From Nocardia alni (GTDB lineage Bacteria > Actinomycetota > Actinomycetes > Mycobacteriales > Mycobacteriaceae), in assembly GCF_019038435.1 (NCBI RefSeq), contig NZ_JAGPOX010000041.1, positions 1-64,000 on the forward strand: a DNA stretch of 64,000 nt, read 5' to 3'. The notes under the pieces are model-generated. The model ran no database searches. It had not been told where the DNA came from and saw only the letters and a program-made list of their open reading frames with translations. Both the position numbers and the translations under genes were made by a program. Shown piece after piece: positions 16,240-25,179 of this stretch (positions are counted from its first letter, which is position 1; each line of letters starts with the position of its first letter).

Positions 16240-17492
16240 CGCCGCACCCGCACGACCCGGCGCCGGTCCGGAATCAGCCGCATCACCTGGTCCAGGCGCG
16301 TGCCCTCGGGCCAGGCCACGATATCGACGCCGACGGTGCCCATATCCCGGTACATCGTCGCCCGTTCCAGCTGCCACATCCGGGCCAGTGTGGAATTCAG
16401 GCCATCGCGAAACGGAGCGCCGCGCAACACATCCACGACCACCACGACGTGCCCGCGCTTGCGCAGGTCGATCAGCGCCAGGGCGAACTGCGTGTCCAGC
16501 AGCGTCGAGAACGCCACCACGACCGCGCCCAGCGGCACCGCCGGACGCGGGGCCAGCGAGCCCGAGGTGGAGATGTGCTCGTCCCCCGCGTCTAGCACGG
16601 TGTCGATGAGGCGATAGAACTGCCGCCGCCCGATATCGGCGCGCAGATAGCGCGGCGCTCCGCCACCCAGGCAGACCACCGCGGTGCGATCCCCCGCCCG
16701 CAGCGCGGACTGCGCCACCTGCGCCGCGCCGCGCACCGACAGCTCGATCGATTCCGATGCCGGACCCGGCGCCTGTTGTGAGGTATCCACCAGCACAACG
16801 ACGTCCGCGGCCCGGTTGGTGAGCCGCTCGGTGACGAACAGCCGTCCGCGGCGCGCGCTCACCGGCCAGTTCACCGTGCGCAGTTGATCACCCGCGGAGT
16901 AGACGCGGATGTCGGCGTACTCGACGCCCGGACCGTGCCGGTGAGTGAGGTGGGTGCCGATGCGCTCGGGAAATTCGGTGCGCGGCAACCGCATCGACTG
17001 CGGATCGGCGATCGGGTACACGTACACCTCGCCCGCGGGCAGGTGCACCGCCGCCACCGCCAATCCGGCCGGGCTCAGGGCGCTGACCCGCATCGTCACC
17101 GGATACCGGCCCCAGCGCGCGGTCGAGAGCGCGAGCCGCAATCCGGCCGGGGTCGCGCCGGAATCCACCGCCTCCTCCACCCGCGTATCCAGACCGCGCG
17201 CCGGCTGCGGCTTGCAGCGCAGCAGCGCATGACCCTGCTCGACGAACGCTGTCGCGGCCAGCACGACCTCCTCGGACTCGAAGCAGCGCAGCACACCGGC
17301 ACCGTCCACTCGAATCCTGGTGCGCGCCAACTGGGCCGGTGCGGTAGCGAGTACGCCGAGCATGGGCGCGGCGAAGACGACCAGCTGCCACCGGCTCAGC
17401 ATCACCGCCAGGACCAGTGCGACAGCCGCCGACGTGGCGAGCATGTACACCAACGGCGCTGGTCGCCAGCGTAATTCGGCCTCTGTACTCAT
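16236..17492 (-). CDS. DUF58 domain protein (MoxR partner)
   Basis: This 418-residue protein has two N-terminal transmembrane helices (residues about 14-55) and a C-terminal DUF58 domain. The domain signature is GPGVEYADIRVYSAGDQLRTVNWPVSARRG, given here in two parts: GPGVEYADIRVYSAGDQLR and VNWPVSARRG. A von Willebrand A-like fold follows (VVVLVDTSQQ). DUF58 proteins are nearly always encoded next to MoxR ATPases, which are thought to remodel or load metal onto them. ATG 17492 overlaps the moxR stop (ATGA), while the longer frame upstream lies inside moxR. M. tuberculosis has the same order at Rv3692-Rv3693. Confidence 0.87.
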   Translation of the reverse strand: MSTEAELRWRPAPLVYMLATSAAVALVLAVMLSRWQLVVFAAPMLGVLATAPAQLARTRIRVDGAGVLRCFESEEVVLAATAFVEQGHALLRCKPQPARGLDTRVEEAVDSGATPAGLRLALSTARWGRYPVTMRVSALSPAGLAVAAVHLPAGEVYVYPIADPQSMRLPRTEFPERIGTHLTHRHGPGVEYADIRVYSAGDQLRTVNWPVSARRGRLFVTERLTNRAADVVVLVDTSQQAPGPASESIELSVRGAAQVAQSALRAGDRTAVVCLGGGAPRYLRADIGRRQFYRLIDTVLDAGDEHISTSGSLAPRPAVPLGAVVVAFSTLLDTQFALALIDLRKRGHVVVVVDVLRGAPFRDGLNSTLARMWQLERATMYRDMGTVGVDIVAWPEGTRLDQVMRLIPDRRRVVRVRR

Positions 17493-18457
17493 GTCGCGAC
17501 GCCGCGCGGAACCGGCAGGCGGCGAAGCAACTCGGAGATCACGTCCTCGCCACGAATTCGGCGCACCCACATCTCCGGACGAAGTGTGATGCGGTGCGCG
17601 ATCGCCGAAACCGCGAGGGCCTTCACGTCTTCCGGGATCACGTAGTCGCGGCCGAGCAGCAGGGCGCGGGCGCGCGACATCTGTACCAGATCCAGTTCCG
17701 CGCGGGGGCTGGCGCCGACCTCCACCTGCGGGTGGCTGCGGGTCGCGGCGGCCAGCGAGACCACATAGGTGACCACGTCGGGATGCACGGTGACGAATTC
17801 GACCGCCTGGCGCATCTCCAGCAGGCCCGCGGCGTCCACCACCTGGCCCACCTGCGGCGGTATCGCGCCGCGTTCGAGGCGGCGGCGAATCATCTGCGTC
17901 TCGTCCTGTTCGGACAGGTAACCCAGGCGCAGTTGCAGGGCGAAGCGGTCGAGCTGGGCCTCCGGCAGCGGGTAGGTGCCCTCGTACTCGATCGGGTTGT
18001 CGGTGGCCAGCACGACGAAAGGCTGTGGCAGCGGGAAGGTTTCGCCGTCAATACTCACCTGTCCCTCGGCCATCGCCTCGAGCAGCGCGGCCTGGGTCTT
18101 GGGCGGAGTGCGGTTGATCTCGTCGGCCAGCAGCATATTCGTGAATACCGGGCCCTTGCGGAAATTGAAACGACCCGAATTCATATCGTAGATGGTCGAG
18201 CCGATCAGGTCCGCGGGCAACAAATCCGGCGTGAACTGTACCCGGGTGAAATTCAAACCCAATGCGGTGGCGAAGGATCGGGCGATGAGCGTCTTGCCCA
18301 GCCCCGGAAGATCTTCGATAAGGACATGTCCACCCGAGAGCACAGCAATCATGATCAGCTGCAATTCATCTCGCTTGCCGACCACGACCCTCGATATTTC
18401 GCGCAGCACCGATTCGGTGCGCTTGACGGTCGCGTCCAATGGTTTCGTCACAGTCAT
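17489..18457 (-). CDS. MoxR family AAA+ ATPase
   Basis: The 322-residue ATPase has Walker A in EDLPGLGKT (residues about 48-56), Walker B in LLADEINR and the sensor region PLPEAQLDRF. All are diagnostic of MoxR/RavA-type AAA+ chaperones that act with vWA/DUF58 partners. It is the middle gene of a five-gene operon and couples directly to the DUF58 gene. The client is unknown. In related actinobacteria these operons are linked to envelope or oxidative stress, but nothing here proves that. Confidence 0.92.
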   Translation of the reverse strand: MTVTKPLDATVKRTESVLREISRVVVGKRDELQLIMIAVLSGGHVLIEDLPGLGKTLIARSFATALGLNFTRVQFTPDLLPADLIGSTIYDMNSGRFNFRKGPVFTNMLLADEINRTPPKTQAALLEAMAEGQVSIDGETFPLPQPFVVLATDNPIEYEGTYPLPEAQLDRFALQLRLGYLSEQDETQMIRRRLERGAIPPQVGQVVDAAGLLEMRQAVEFVTVHPDVVTYVVSLAAATRSHPQVEVGASPRAELDLVQMSRARALLLGRDYVIPEDVKALAVSAIAHRITLRPEMWVRRIRGEDVISELLRRLPVPRGVAT

Positions 18458-18505
18458 ATTTCCTACGGCGTCATATCTTTTGCCATTGTCATCGGTCCCG
18501 AAGCG

Positions 18506-19027
18506 TCACATGTCTTGTAGCCGCCGCAGTATCTCGTCCAGCGCCGCACGTCCCGGCGCGCGCGTCTTCTGTTCGCGCAGTGCCGAATTGGCCGGATCCA
18601 CCCAGCGCCACAGCTCGGGACCGAACTGCAACACCCCCGCCGCCTCGGTGGCGCGGCGATCCTTGGCGATACGGTGCCCGCTGGACAGCTCGAATTCCTT
18701 GGCCAGCAGGGGCCGCAGATGCCGATCCCAGTCCGCGCGGGTGCCATCGGCGCGATGCGCGAGCATCTCCGCGCGGGCATGCCAGCGGTGCAGCATCTCC
18801 GCCGGGCCGTTCTCGATATCGTCGTCGGCACCGTCGTCGTTGGTGGGGGCGCCTGCACGCCCGGCCAGGGACCGGAGCAGCAGCGCCAGCCCCGCCAGCA
18901 CCGGCACGCCGGTCAGCACCGGAAGCAGTGCGCGCTGATTGTCGAAGCCGATCGCCTCGACCAGCAGGATCAGCACGATCACACCGCCGGCCGCGACCGA
19001 GCGGGCCATACCGGCCGTGTCGCTCAC
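18506..19027 (-). CDS. Membrane protein of the MoxR operon (Rv3691-like position)
   Basis: A GTG at 19027 overlaps the preceding stop as GTGA and gives 173 residues; the longer frame upstream overlaps the DUF4129 gene and is not credible. Two transmembrane helices (about 10-50) are followed by a soluble domain of some 110 residues rich in His, Trp and Arg (MLHRWHARAEMLAHRADG, DWDRHLRPLL). I do not recognise a named domain. Position between DUF4129 and MoxR genes matches Rv3691 of M. tuberculosis, so a role in the same membrane complex is likely. Confidence 0.75.
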   Translation of the reverse strand: MSDTAGMARSVAAGGVIVLILLVEAIGFDNQRALLPVLTGVPVLAGLALLLRSLAGRAGAPTNDDGADDDIENGPAEMLHRWHARAEMLAHRADGTRADWDRHLRPLLAKEFELSSGHRIAKDRRATEAAGVLQFGPELWRWVDPANSALREQKTRAPGRAALDEILRRLQDM

Positions 19028-20007
19028 GACGGCGCCCCGCTGACGCTCGGCTCTGTCGTGCGCCCGCCGCGCTGCGTCTCCCCGCGAAGATCCCGCAGCG
19101 CGATCCGCAGGAGCTGTTCGGCCCGCATGCGCTGCCACTCCAGCATCGAGTGCGGGCTGAAGCGCGCCTCTTCGAACAGGGTGACGAGCTCCCGCGCGGA
19201 GGCATCGCGCAGCGCACCGCGATCGAACGCCCGGGCCAGCACCTCCGAGGGGGTATCGGAGATCAGCGGGGCGACCTCCCGCGCGGCCGCCAGACCGCGC
19301 TCCATCGCGACGTAGCAGGCGATGATGGCGGTGCGCGCATCCTGGCCCGAGGCGATCATCGCGGCCAGGCCCATTTCGGCCACCTGTACCAGTGACACCG
19401 TGGATTCCGGTCCAGCGGAGTGGAATTCGTCGTCCTGTGCGACCGGGCGCCGCCGGGTGTTGATCACGACCGCGACGAGTCCGGCCAGGGCCACCGCGAC
19501 CAATGCCCCGGCCGTCACACCGATCAACAGCATCGCGCCGCCGGACAATTTCCGTTGACCGGGCGCCGGATGGGGAGCCGGGATGGACGAGGGCGGAGCC
19601 TGGCTCGGGGTGGCGGAGGTCGTCGGACTCTGCGGGGCGCGCAGCTGGTATCCGCCCAGCACGAGATGCACCAGCCAGCCGACCGCCGCGACGAGGGCGA
19701 CGGCGGCCAGCACGGCCACCACGATGAGCCCGATCCTGCCCAGTCGGAGCGACCGGCGCTCCCTGCGCCGTCCGGCGTCGGGCAGCGCGAGCGGCAGCCG
19801 ATGCTGGCTGGTGATCACCCCGGCCAGCAGAATCACGATCGACACCAGCGACAGCACCGGCATCAGCGCGACGCTGACCGTCGTGGGCGCCGACACCGCA
19901 CGCGGTCCGCTGCCGCCCGGCAGATACCCACGCAGTGCGAGGACGGCCAGAACCACGAGTGCGATCGCTACGATCGCACGCGGTACCGCCGTTCCCACGC
20001 GGATCAT
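19024..20007 (-). CDS. DUF4129 domain membrane protein
   Basis: From ATG 20007 (AAAGAGG just upstream) the product is 327 residues. It has several transmembrane helices: one near the N-terminus, two more by residue 115, and one after a Pro/Ser/Thr linker at about 160-195. The cytoplasmic C-terminus ends in DUF4129 (AIIACYVAMERGLAAA, DTPSEVLARAF, LVTLFEEARFSPHSM). DUF4129 often follows transglutaminase-like domains and DUF58/MoxR systems. This is the first gene of the operon; the stop overlaps the next start. Confidence 0.83.
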   Translation of the reverse strand: MIRVGTAVPRAIVAIALVVLAVLALRGYLPGGSGPRAVSAPTTVSVALMPVLSLVSIVILLAGVITSQHRLPLALPDAGRRRERRSLRLGRIGLIVVAVLAAVALVAAVGWLVHLVLGGYQLRAPQSPTTSATPSQAPPSSIPAPHPAPGQRKLSGGAMLLIGVTAGALVAVALAGLVAVVINTRRRPVAQDDEFHSAGPESTVSLVQVAEMGLAAMIASGQDARTAIIACYVAMERGLAAAREVAPLISDTPSEVLARAFDRGALRDASARELVTLFEEARFSPHSMLEWQRMRAEQLLRIALRDLRGETQRGGRTTEPSVSGAPS

Positions 20008-20436
20008 GGGCCTCTTTCGGATCTTGTCACTTCGGGTATCCAGTACTGCTGGAAACAGCCATATGGTTGCACGCCGAGCAGTTGTCCGGGCCGGAATTCG
20101 TGACACGCGCCACTACCTCGTGCCACCTACCGGCTCCGCACCGGTTCGAAGCCGGAGAAATTGTGCTGGTTCACAACCCGCAACCATTGCCGGTCGTTAT
20201 GACACCGCGACGGTTCGCCAACCCTGGTGCGGAATCCCGGTAGCCCCAGCTGTGCTGCACCGGTATCGTTTCGCCGGTCGCGACGCGGAACGTCGGGGGA
20301 TCAATGCACTCAACAGTCGTCAAGCGCCGTTCCGTCCGCGCACCGACGAAATCGCGGCAACGAGCGCGGGCCGGTACCCTGCTCATCCGCGTCATCCGCC
20401 GAAGCGCCTGGCGGGTAGGGACGATAAGGAATCACC
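20008..20436. other. Divergent intergenic region, no gene seen
   Basis: These 429 bases separate the minus-strand MoxR operon from the plus-strand GYPQ-repeat gene and should hold both promoters. I see no supported gene, RNA or clear operator; short open frames here lack coding character. A weak CCGGCT...AGCCGG hairpin is present near 20130. Confidence 0.5.
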
Positions 20437-21417
20437 ATGGAACCCCAGTTCCCTTCGGAACAGCCCAACGATCCGACCGTGCAGTTCGGCGGCCAGCCGA
20501 ACCAGCCCGGATATCCCCAGGGACAGCCCGGAACCGCTGCGCCCGGCCAGGGCACACCGGGCCAGGCTGGTTATCCACAACAGAGTCAGCCCGGATACCC
20601 TCCGCAGGGACAACCCGGCTATCCGCAGCCGAGCCAGCCCGGGTATCCACAGCAGGACCCGACGGCCTATCCACAGCAGGGCCAGGCCGGTTATCCACAG
20701 CAGGGCCAACCCGGCTACCAGAGTCAGCCCGGATACCCCGTACAGGGCCAGCCAGGCTACCCACAGCCCGGCTATCCATATCCCCCGCAACAATTTCCGA
20801 TGGGTCAGCCGGTGGGCTTCGGCATGCCCGGTCCCCCGCCCACACGGTCGAATCTCGCCTGGGTGGCGATCGTGGTGCCACTCGTTCTGGTCCTCATCGG
20901 CGCCGGCGTCTGGGCCTATATCGCGTCGAACTCGCATGGTTCGCCGACCAGGTCCGCGGTGGGTACGACGAGCACCACCACAGCCGTCGCGACAACCACA
21001 GCCGACAGCAGCAGCACGCAGTACCAGGTAGGTGATTGCCTCAAGGTCTGGGGCACGGCGGACGATTCGCACTGGGTCAGCGCCGACTGCGGCACCATGG
21101 ACGCCAATTACAAGGTCGCCTTCAAGACCGACGGCCCAGCCGGCCAATGCCCGCAGGGCGAATACACCACCGTGACGCAGCTCGGGTCGGACGCCTACCA
21201 GCTGTGCCTGGAAATGAACGTCCAACAGGGCGACTGTGTCCAGCAGAACGACAGCAACTCCGTCAAGGTGCCGTGCGGCAGCCCCGGTGAGAGCTTCCGG
21301 GTGACCGGCGTGCTCACCGGGACGACAGACGACGCCGGGTGCAGCCAGGACACCACGAAATACCGCAGCTACACCCAGCCCCAGCAGATCGTGGTCTGCT
21401 TGGCTCCCCCCAATTGA
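20437..21417 (+). CDS. GYPQ-repeat, single-pass membrane protein with LppU-like exterior domain
   Basis: This 326-residue protein has three parts. Residues 1-135 are a low-complexity cytoplasmic tail of about eleven Gly-Tyr-Pro-Gln type repeats. Residues about 141-165 are one transmembrane helix (LAWVAIVVPLVLVLIGAGVW). The exterior domain of about 130 residues follows a Thr/Ser linker and carries six cysteines (GDCL, SADCG, GQCP, LCLE, GDC, VPCG) plus later ones. The ectodomain resembles LppU-type actinobacterial proteins, of unknown function. An AAGGAATCACC Shine-Dalgarno supports the ATG. It is divergent from the MoxR operon. Tyr/Pro/Gln repeats suggest self-association. Confidence 0.75.
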   Translation: MEPQFPSEQPNDPTVQFGGQPNQPGYPQGQPGTAAPGQGTPGQAGYPQQSQPGYPPQGQPGYPQPSQPGYPQQDPTAYPQQGQAGYPQQGQPGYQSQPGYPVQGQPGYPQPGYPYPPQQFPMGQPVGFGMPGPPPTRSNLAWVAIVVPLVLVLIGAGVWAYIASNSHGSPTRSAVGTTSTTTAVATTTADSSSTQYQVGDCLKVWGTADDSHWVSADCGTMDANYKVAFKTDGPAGQCPQGEYTTVTQLGSDAYQLCLEMNVQQGDCVQQNDSNSVKVPCGSPGESFRVTGVLTGTTDDAGCSQDTTKYRSYTQPQQIVVCLAPPN

Positions 21418-21424
21418 TCGATAG

Positions 21425-21452
21425 CCCCGTGAGCGAAGCACCGCTCACGGGG
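21425..21452. terminator. Bidirectional terminator between convergent genes
   Basis: CCCCGTGAGCG and its complement (21425-21435, 21442-21452) pair over 11 bp with a 6-base loop, followed by TTGT. It lies between the stops of the GYPQ-repeat gene and ltp2. Confidence 0.75.
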
Positions 21453-21460
21453 TTGTCGGA

Positions 21461-22636
21461 TCAGTTGGTGCTGAGCACCAAACCCGAGGTCGGCACGCCG
21501 GTACCGGCGGTGACGACGATGTTCTCCAGCCCCGCAACAGGATTCACGGAGGCGCCGCGAATCTGGCGCACGCCCTCGGCGATGCCGTTCATCCCGTGAA
21601 TGTACGCCTCACCGAGCTGGCCGCCGTGGGTGTTCAGCGGTAGCCGGCCGCCCACCTCGATGGCGCCGTCGGCGATGAAGTCCTTGGCCTCGCCGCGGCC
21701 GCAGAAACCGAGTTCCTCGAGCTGCATCAGCACGAACGGGGTGAAGTGGTCGTACAGGATCGCGGCCTGCATGTCCTCGGGGCGCAAACCGCTCTGCGCC
21801 CAGAGCTGATCGCCGACCAGGCCCATTTCCGGTAGCCCGCTCATGGCGTCGCGGTAGTAGCTGGTCATGACGTATTGGTCGGCGCCGGAACCCTGTGCGG
21901 CGGCGGCGATCACGGCGGGCTTCTGTGGAAGGTCACGCGCCCGTTCGACACTCGTGACCACGATCGCCACGCCGCCGTCTGTCTCCTGGCAGCAGTCCAG
22001 CAGATGCAGCGGTTCGGCGATCCAGCGCGAATTCTGGTGTTCCTCCAGCGTGATCGGCTTACCGTAGAAGTGCGCGGCCGGGTTCACCGCCGCATGCTTG
22101 CGGTCGGCCACCGCGACGCGACCGAAATCGGCGCTGGCCGCGCCGTAGACGTGCATATACCGCCGGGCGACCATCGCCACCTGCGCGGCAGGAGTACCCA
22201 GGCCCTGGGGATAAGACCAGGCCGCGTCCACGCCCGAGGAGGTCGGGGCGGCCGCCAGCTGGGTGGAGAACTGCCCGAACCGATGCCCGGAGCGCTCGTT
22301 GAAGGCCCGGTACGCGACGACCACGTCGGCGATTCCGGTGGCCACCGCCATCGCCGCCTGCTGCACGGTGGCGCAGGCCGCGCCACCGCCATATCCGATG
22401 TGGCTGAAGAACTTCAGCTGCGGAATGCCGACCGCACGGGCCACGGCGGCCTGCGTATTGGTATCCATGGTGAAGGTCGTCAGGCCGTCCACGTCCGTGG
22501 GCCGCAACCCGGCGTCCTTCAGCGCAGCGTCGACAGCCTCGGCGGCCAAACGCAATTCGCTGCGGCCGGAGTCCTTGGAGAAGTCGGTGGCGCCGATTCC
22601 GACGATGGCGGCCTTACCGCTGAGCCCTGTACTCAC
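21461..22636 (-). CDS. ltp2: Lipid-transfer-protein family aldolase, sterol side chain
   Basis: Ltp2 is the thiolase-like retro-aldolase that, with the DUF35 part of ChsH2, removes the last propionyl-CoA from the C22 steroid intermediate. From GTG 22636 the product is 391 residues, beginning VSTGLSGKAAIVGIGATDFS. It carries the thiolase-superfamily Cys and His contexts (YGGGAACATVQQA, LPLNTHGGQLGEAYIHGMNG). The start overlaps the chsH1 stop as GTGA. The apparent longer reading frame to 23296 merely reads through chsH1 out of frame. It is last gene of the fadE34-led operon. Confidence 0.93.
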   Translation of the reverse strand: MSTGLSGKAAIVGIGATDFSKDSGRSELRLAAEAVDAALKDAGLRPTDVDGLTTFTMDTNTQAAVARAVGIPQLKFFSHIGYGGGAACATVQQAAMAVATGIADVVVAYRAFNERSGHRFGQFSTQLAAAPTSSGVDAAWSYPQGLGTPAAQVAMVARRYMHVYGAASADFGRVAVADRKHAAVNPAAHFYGKPITLEEHQNSRWIAEPLHLLDCCQETDGGVAIVVTSVERARDLPQKPAVIAAAAQGSGADQYVMTSYYRDAMSGLPEMGLVGDQLWAQSGLRPEDMQAAILYDHFTPFVLMQLEELGFCGRGEAKDFIADGAIEVGGRLPLNTHGGQLGEAYIHGMNGIAEGVRQIRGASVNPVAGLENIVVTAGTGVPTSGLVLSTN

Positions 22637-23061
22637 GCAAGCTCCTGCAATTCGATGACCGCCTTGGCGGTGATGTGGTCGCCCAGGCTGTCCTTGCCGA
22701 CCACATCGATGTGGACGAGCGCGCCCTCGACGGCGGTGACGGTGCCGCTGAGGGTCAGCGTGTCGCCCGCGTACAGCGGCACGCCCAGGCGCAGCGCGAG
22801 GGATTTCACGATCGTCGCCGGGCCCGCCCAGTCGGTGACGAACCGCTGTACCAGGCCGGTGTCGGTGAGGATGTTGACGAAGATGTCCTTGGAACCCCGC
22901 TGCACCGCCTTGTCGCGGTCGTGGTGCACATCCTGGAAATCCCTGGTGGCCAGGGCGGAACTGACCACGAAGGTCGGATCGGCGTGAACGACCAACTCGG
23001 GCAGGGTGTTTCCGACAGCGACCTGCGACGGCCGCAACGTCCGGTGGCTTGTCGTTGTCAT
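22633..23061 (-). CDS. chsH1: MaoC-like enoyl-CoA hydratase subunit, small
   Basis: ChsH1 is a 142-residue single hot-dog protein that pairs with the N-terminal MaoC domain of ChsH2. Together they form the hydratase acting on the three-carbon side chain steroid-CoA. The hot-dog active-site segment RDFQDVHHDRDKA is present, followed by VNILTDTGLVQRF. It overlaps chsH2 by 4 bases and ltp2 by 4 bases, so translation is coupled through all three. Order matches Rv3542c-Rv3540c. Confidence 0.9.
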   Translation of the reverse strand: MTTTSHRTLRPSQVAVGNTLPELVVHADPTFVVSSALATRDFQDVHHDRDKAVQRGSKDIFVNILTDTGLVQRFVTDWAGPATIVKSLALRLGVPLYAGDTLTLSGTVTAVEGALVHIDVVGKDSLGDHITAKAVIELQELA

Positions 23062-24002
23062 TTGACGGCCTTCCAGTACGGCAGCGTGTTGTCCTCGTCG
23101 AGCTTCTCGAAACCGACCTCGACCGGCATATCCATCCGGACCTGATCGGGTTCGACGCCACGCAGCTCACCGAGCATGCGCACGCCCTCCGCGAGTTCCA
23201 CCAGCGCCACCACGAACGGCACCGTCCGCCCGGGCACCTTCGGCGCGTGGTGCACCACATAGCTGAACACCGTGCCCCGCCCCGAGGCGACCACATAGTC
23301 CGGGGCCTGCGTCTTGTCCTGCCACAGTGCGGGAACCGGTGGGTGCCGCAGCGTCCCGTCCGGCGTGCGCTGGATGCGCAGCTCGCCGAGCTTGGCGCCC
23401 TCCCAGAAGAATTCGGTGTCCCGGGAGGCGATCGGCCGCACCCGCTTGCTCAGATCGTCCTGCGGCGCGGCCGGTTTACCGGTGCCCGGCACGAATTTCA
23501 GCATCCGGAAGGACATCTCGGTGACGGGCTCGCCATCGACATACCAGGTCAGCAGATAGGTGGCGAACCAGCCCTCCCCCAACGCGGTTCGCTTGGGCCC
23601 TACCAGATCCTTCAGCCGGGTCCGTGCGTACGGCCGTTCGCCGAGCCGCAGATACCGGTGATAGGTCTGCTCACAGTTGGTGGCGACGACCGAGGTGTAT
23701 CCGGCGGCGTCGAGCAGATCGTTGATCGCGTTCATCGGATCGTCCGAGGGCCTGGCCCCGTGCAGTCCGGGCATGGTCCACACCTGCGCCATCGCCGGCG
23801 GCGCGACGATGCCCGGATGGCCCGCGGCGCGGGCGGCATCCTCGTCGACGTAGATCGGGTTGGCGTCGCCCAGGGCCTCGACCCAGTTGTTGATCATCGG
23901 CTGGTTCACCGGATCGCGACCCAGCCGCGGCGCGCACTCGCCCGCCTGCATGACCCGGTCACCGGCGGCGATGATCTCTTGTGCTGTCATGGTTTCCGGC
24001 AC
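23058..24002 (-). CDS. chsH2: MaoC hydratase fused to DUF35 OB-fold domain
   Basis: This 314-residue two-domain protein has an N-terminal MaoC-like hot-dog (about 20-180) and a C-terminal DUF35 with rubredoxin-like and OB-fold parts (about 185-314). The known M. tuberculosis homologue uses the first domain with ChsH1 for hydration and the second with Ltp2 for the retro-aldol step. GTG 24002 has AGGAG four bases upstream; an ATG four codons later is an alternative. The DUF35 part lacks the usual zinc-ribbon cysteines, as far as I can see. It lies seven bases after chsE2. Confidence 0.9.
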   Translation of the reverse strand: MPETMTAQEIIAAGDRVMQAGECAPRLGRDPVNQPMINNWVEALGDANPIYVDEDAARAAGHPGIVAPPAMAQVWTMPGLHGARPSDDPMNAINDLLDAAGYTSVVATNCEQTYHRYLRLGERPYARTRLKDLVGPKRTALGEGWFATYLLTWYVDGEPVTEMSFRMLKFVPGTGKPAAPQDDLSKRVRPIASRDTEFFWEGAKLGELRIQRTPDGTLRHPPVPALWQDKTQAPDYVVASGRGTVFSYVVHHAPKVPGRTVPFVVALVELAEGVRMLGELRGVEPDQVRMDMPVEVGFEKLDEDNTLPYWKAVK

Positions 24003-24009
24003 GACACTC

Positions 24010-25179
24010 CTATCTCGGTACCCGCGGCAACTTCAGTCCGGCGGTGGCGATGAGCTCGCGCATCACCTCGTTGACCCCGCCACCGAAGGTCACCACCAGG
24101 TTCTGCTTGGTCCGCCGGTCCAGCCAGGTCAGCAGTTCGGCCGTGGACGGATCGGCGGGGTCGCCATGGCGACCCACGATCTCCTCGACCAGACGGCCCG
24201 CCTCCTGCAGTGATTCGGTCGAGAAGACCTTGGTCGCGGACGCATCGGCGATCACATCCATCGGATCCGCCGCGGCGTGATCGGCCTTGGCGGCAACCTG
24301 CCAGTTCAGCAGTTCGTTGAGCCTGACCATGGCGTGCACGCGGCCCAGCGAGCGGCGCACGTCGGCCTCGCCCAGCACCCCCTGGCGCTGCGCCCAGCCG
24401 TGTGCCCGGTGGTAGAGCTGTTCGATCTTGCCCGAGGGACCCAGGCTCACCCGCTCGTGATTGAGCTGGGTGGTGATCAGCTTCCAGCCTCTGTTCTCCT
24501 CGCCCACAAGCATATTCGCGGGCACTCGGACGTTGTCGAAGTACGTCGCGTTGGTGTGGTGCGCGCCGTCGGAGGTGATGATCGGCGTCCAGGAGAATCC
24601 CGGATCTTTGGTATCGACGATCAGGATCGTGATGCCGCGATGCCGCGATTCGGTCGTGCCCGTGCGGCAGGCGAGCCAGATGTAATCGGCCTCGTGCGCG
24701 CCGGTGGTGAAGATCTTCTGCCCGTTCACGATCCAGTCACCGTTCGCGTCGCGCACCGCGCTGGTGCGCAGCGCCGCGAGATCGGTTCCGGCCTCCGGCT
24801 CGGAGTAGCCGATCGCGAAATGGATGTCACCGGAAAGGATTCCGGGCAGGAACTGTTTCTTCTGCTCCTCGGTGCCGAAGTCCTGGAGGGTCGGCCCGAC
24901 CGTCATCAACGTCACCAGCGGCAGCGGGACGTCGGCGCGTACCGCCTCGTTGTAGAAGATCTGCTGTTCGAGCGGGCCGAATCCCTGGCCGCCGTACTCT
25001 TTCGGCCATCCGACACCGAGCCGGCCGTCCCGGCCCATACGCCGCACCACCGCGCGGTAGGCGTCGCCGTGCCGGTTGACCGCCATCTCGGCCTCCTCCT
25101 CGGGAGTGACGAGATCGGCGAAATACGAACGAAGTTCGTCGCGCAGCGTGCGCTGCTCGACGGTCAGGTCGATGAACAT
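24010..25179 (-). CDS. chsE2: Acyl-CoA dehydrogenase, beta subunit (FadE29 type)
   Basis: ChsE2 forms a heterotetramer with ChsE1 that dehydrogenates 3-oxo-chol-4-ene-22-oyl-type CoA. From ATG 25179 it is 389 residues and starts MFIDLTVEQRTLRDELRSYF; earlier in-frame codons lie inside chsE1. Features are the FAD contacts IGYSEPEAGTDLAALRT and KIFTTGAHEADY, and the C-terminal helices up to GGVNEVMRELIA. Length matches FadE29. It overlaps the end of chsE1 by 16 bases. Split alpha/beta ACADs of this kind are specific to actinobacterial steroid degradation. Confidence 0.92.
   Translation of the reverse strand: MFIDLTVEQRTLRDELRSYFADLVTPEEEAEMAVNRHGDAYRAVVRRMGRDGRLGVGWPKEYGGQGFGPLEQQIFYNEAVRADVPLPLVTLMTVGPTLQDFGTEEQKKQFLPGILSGDIHFAIGYSEPEAGTDLAALRTSAVRDANGDWIVNGQKIFTTGAHEADYIWLACRTGTTESRHRGITILIVDTKDPGFSWTPIITSDGAHHTNATYFDNVRVPANMLVGEENRGWKLITTQLNHERVSLGPSGKIEQLYHRAHGWAQRQGVLGEADVRRSLGRVHAMVRLNELLNWQVAAKADHAAADPMDVIADASATKVFSTESLQEAGRLVEEIVGRHGDPADPSTAELLTWLDRRTKQNLVVTFGGGVNEVMRELIATAGLKLPRVPR

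Noticed and set aside
22637..23296. Long minus-strand reading frame extending ltp2 by 220 codons
   Set aside because: It reads through chsH1 and part of chsH2 out of frame; the GTGA overlap at 22636 gives the family-like start.
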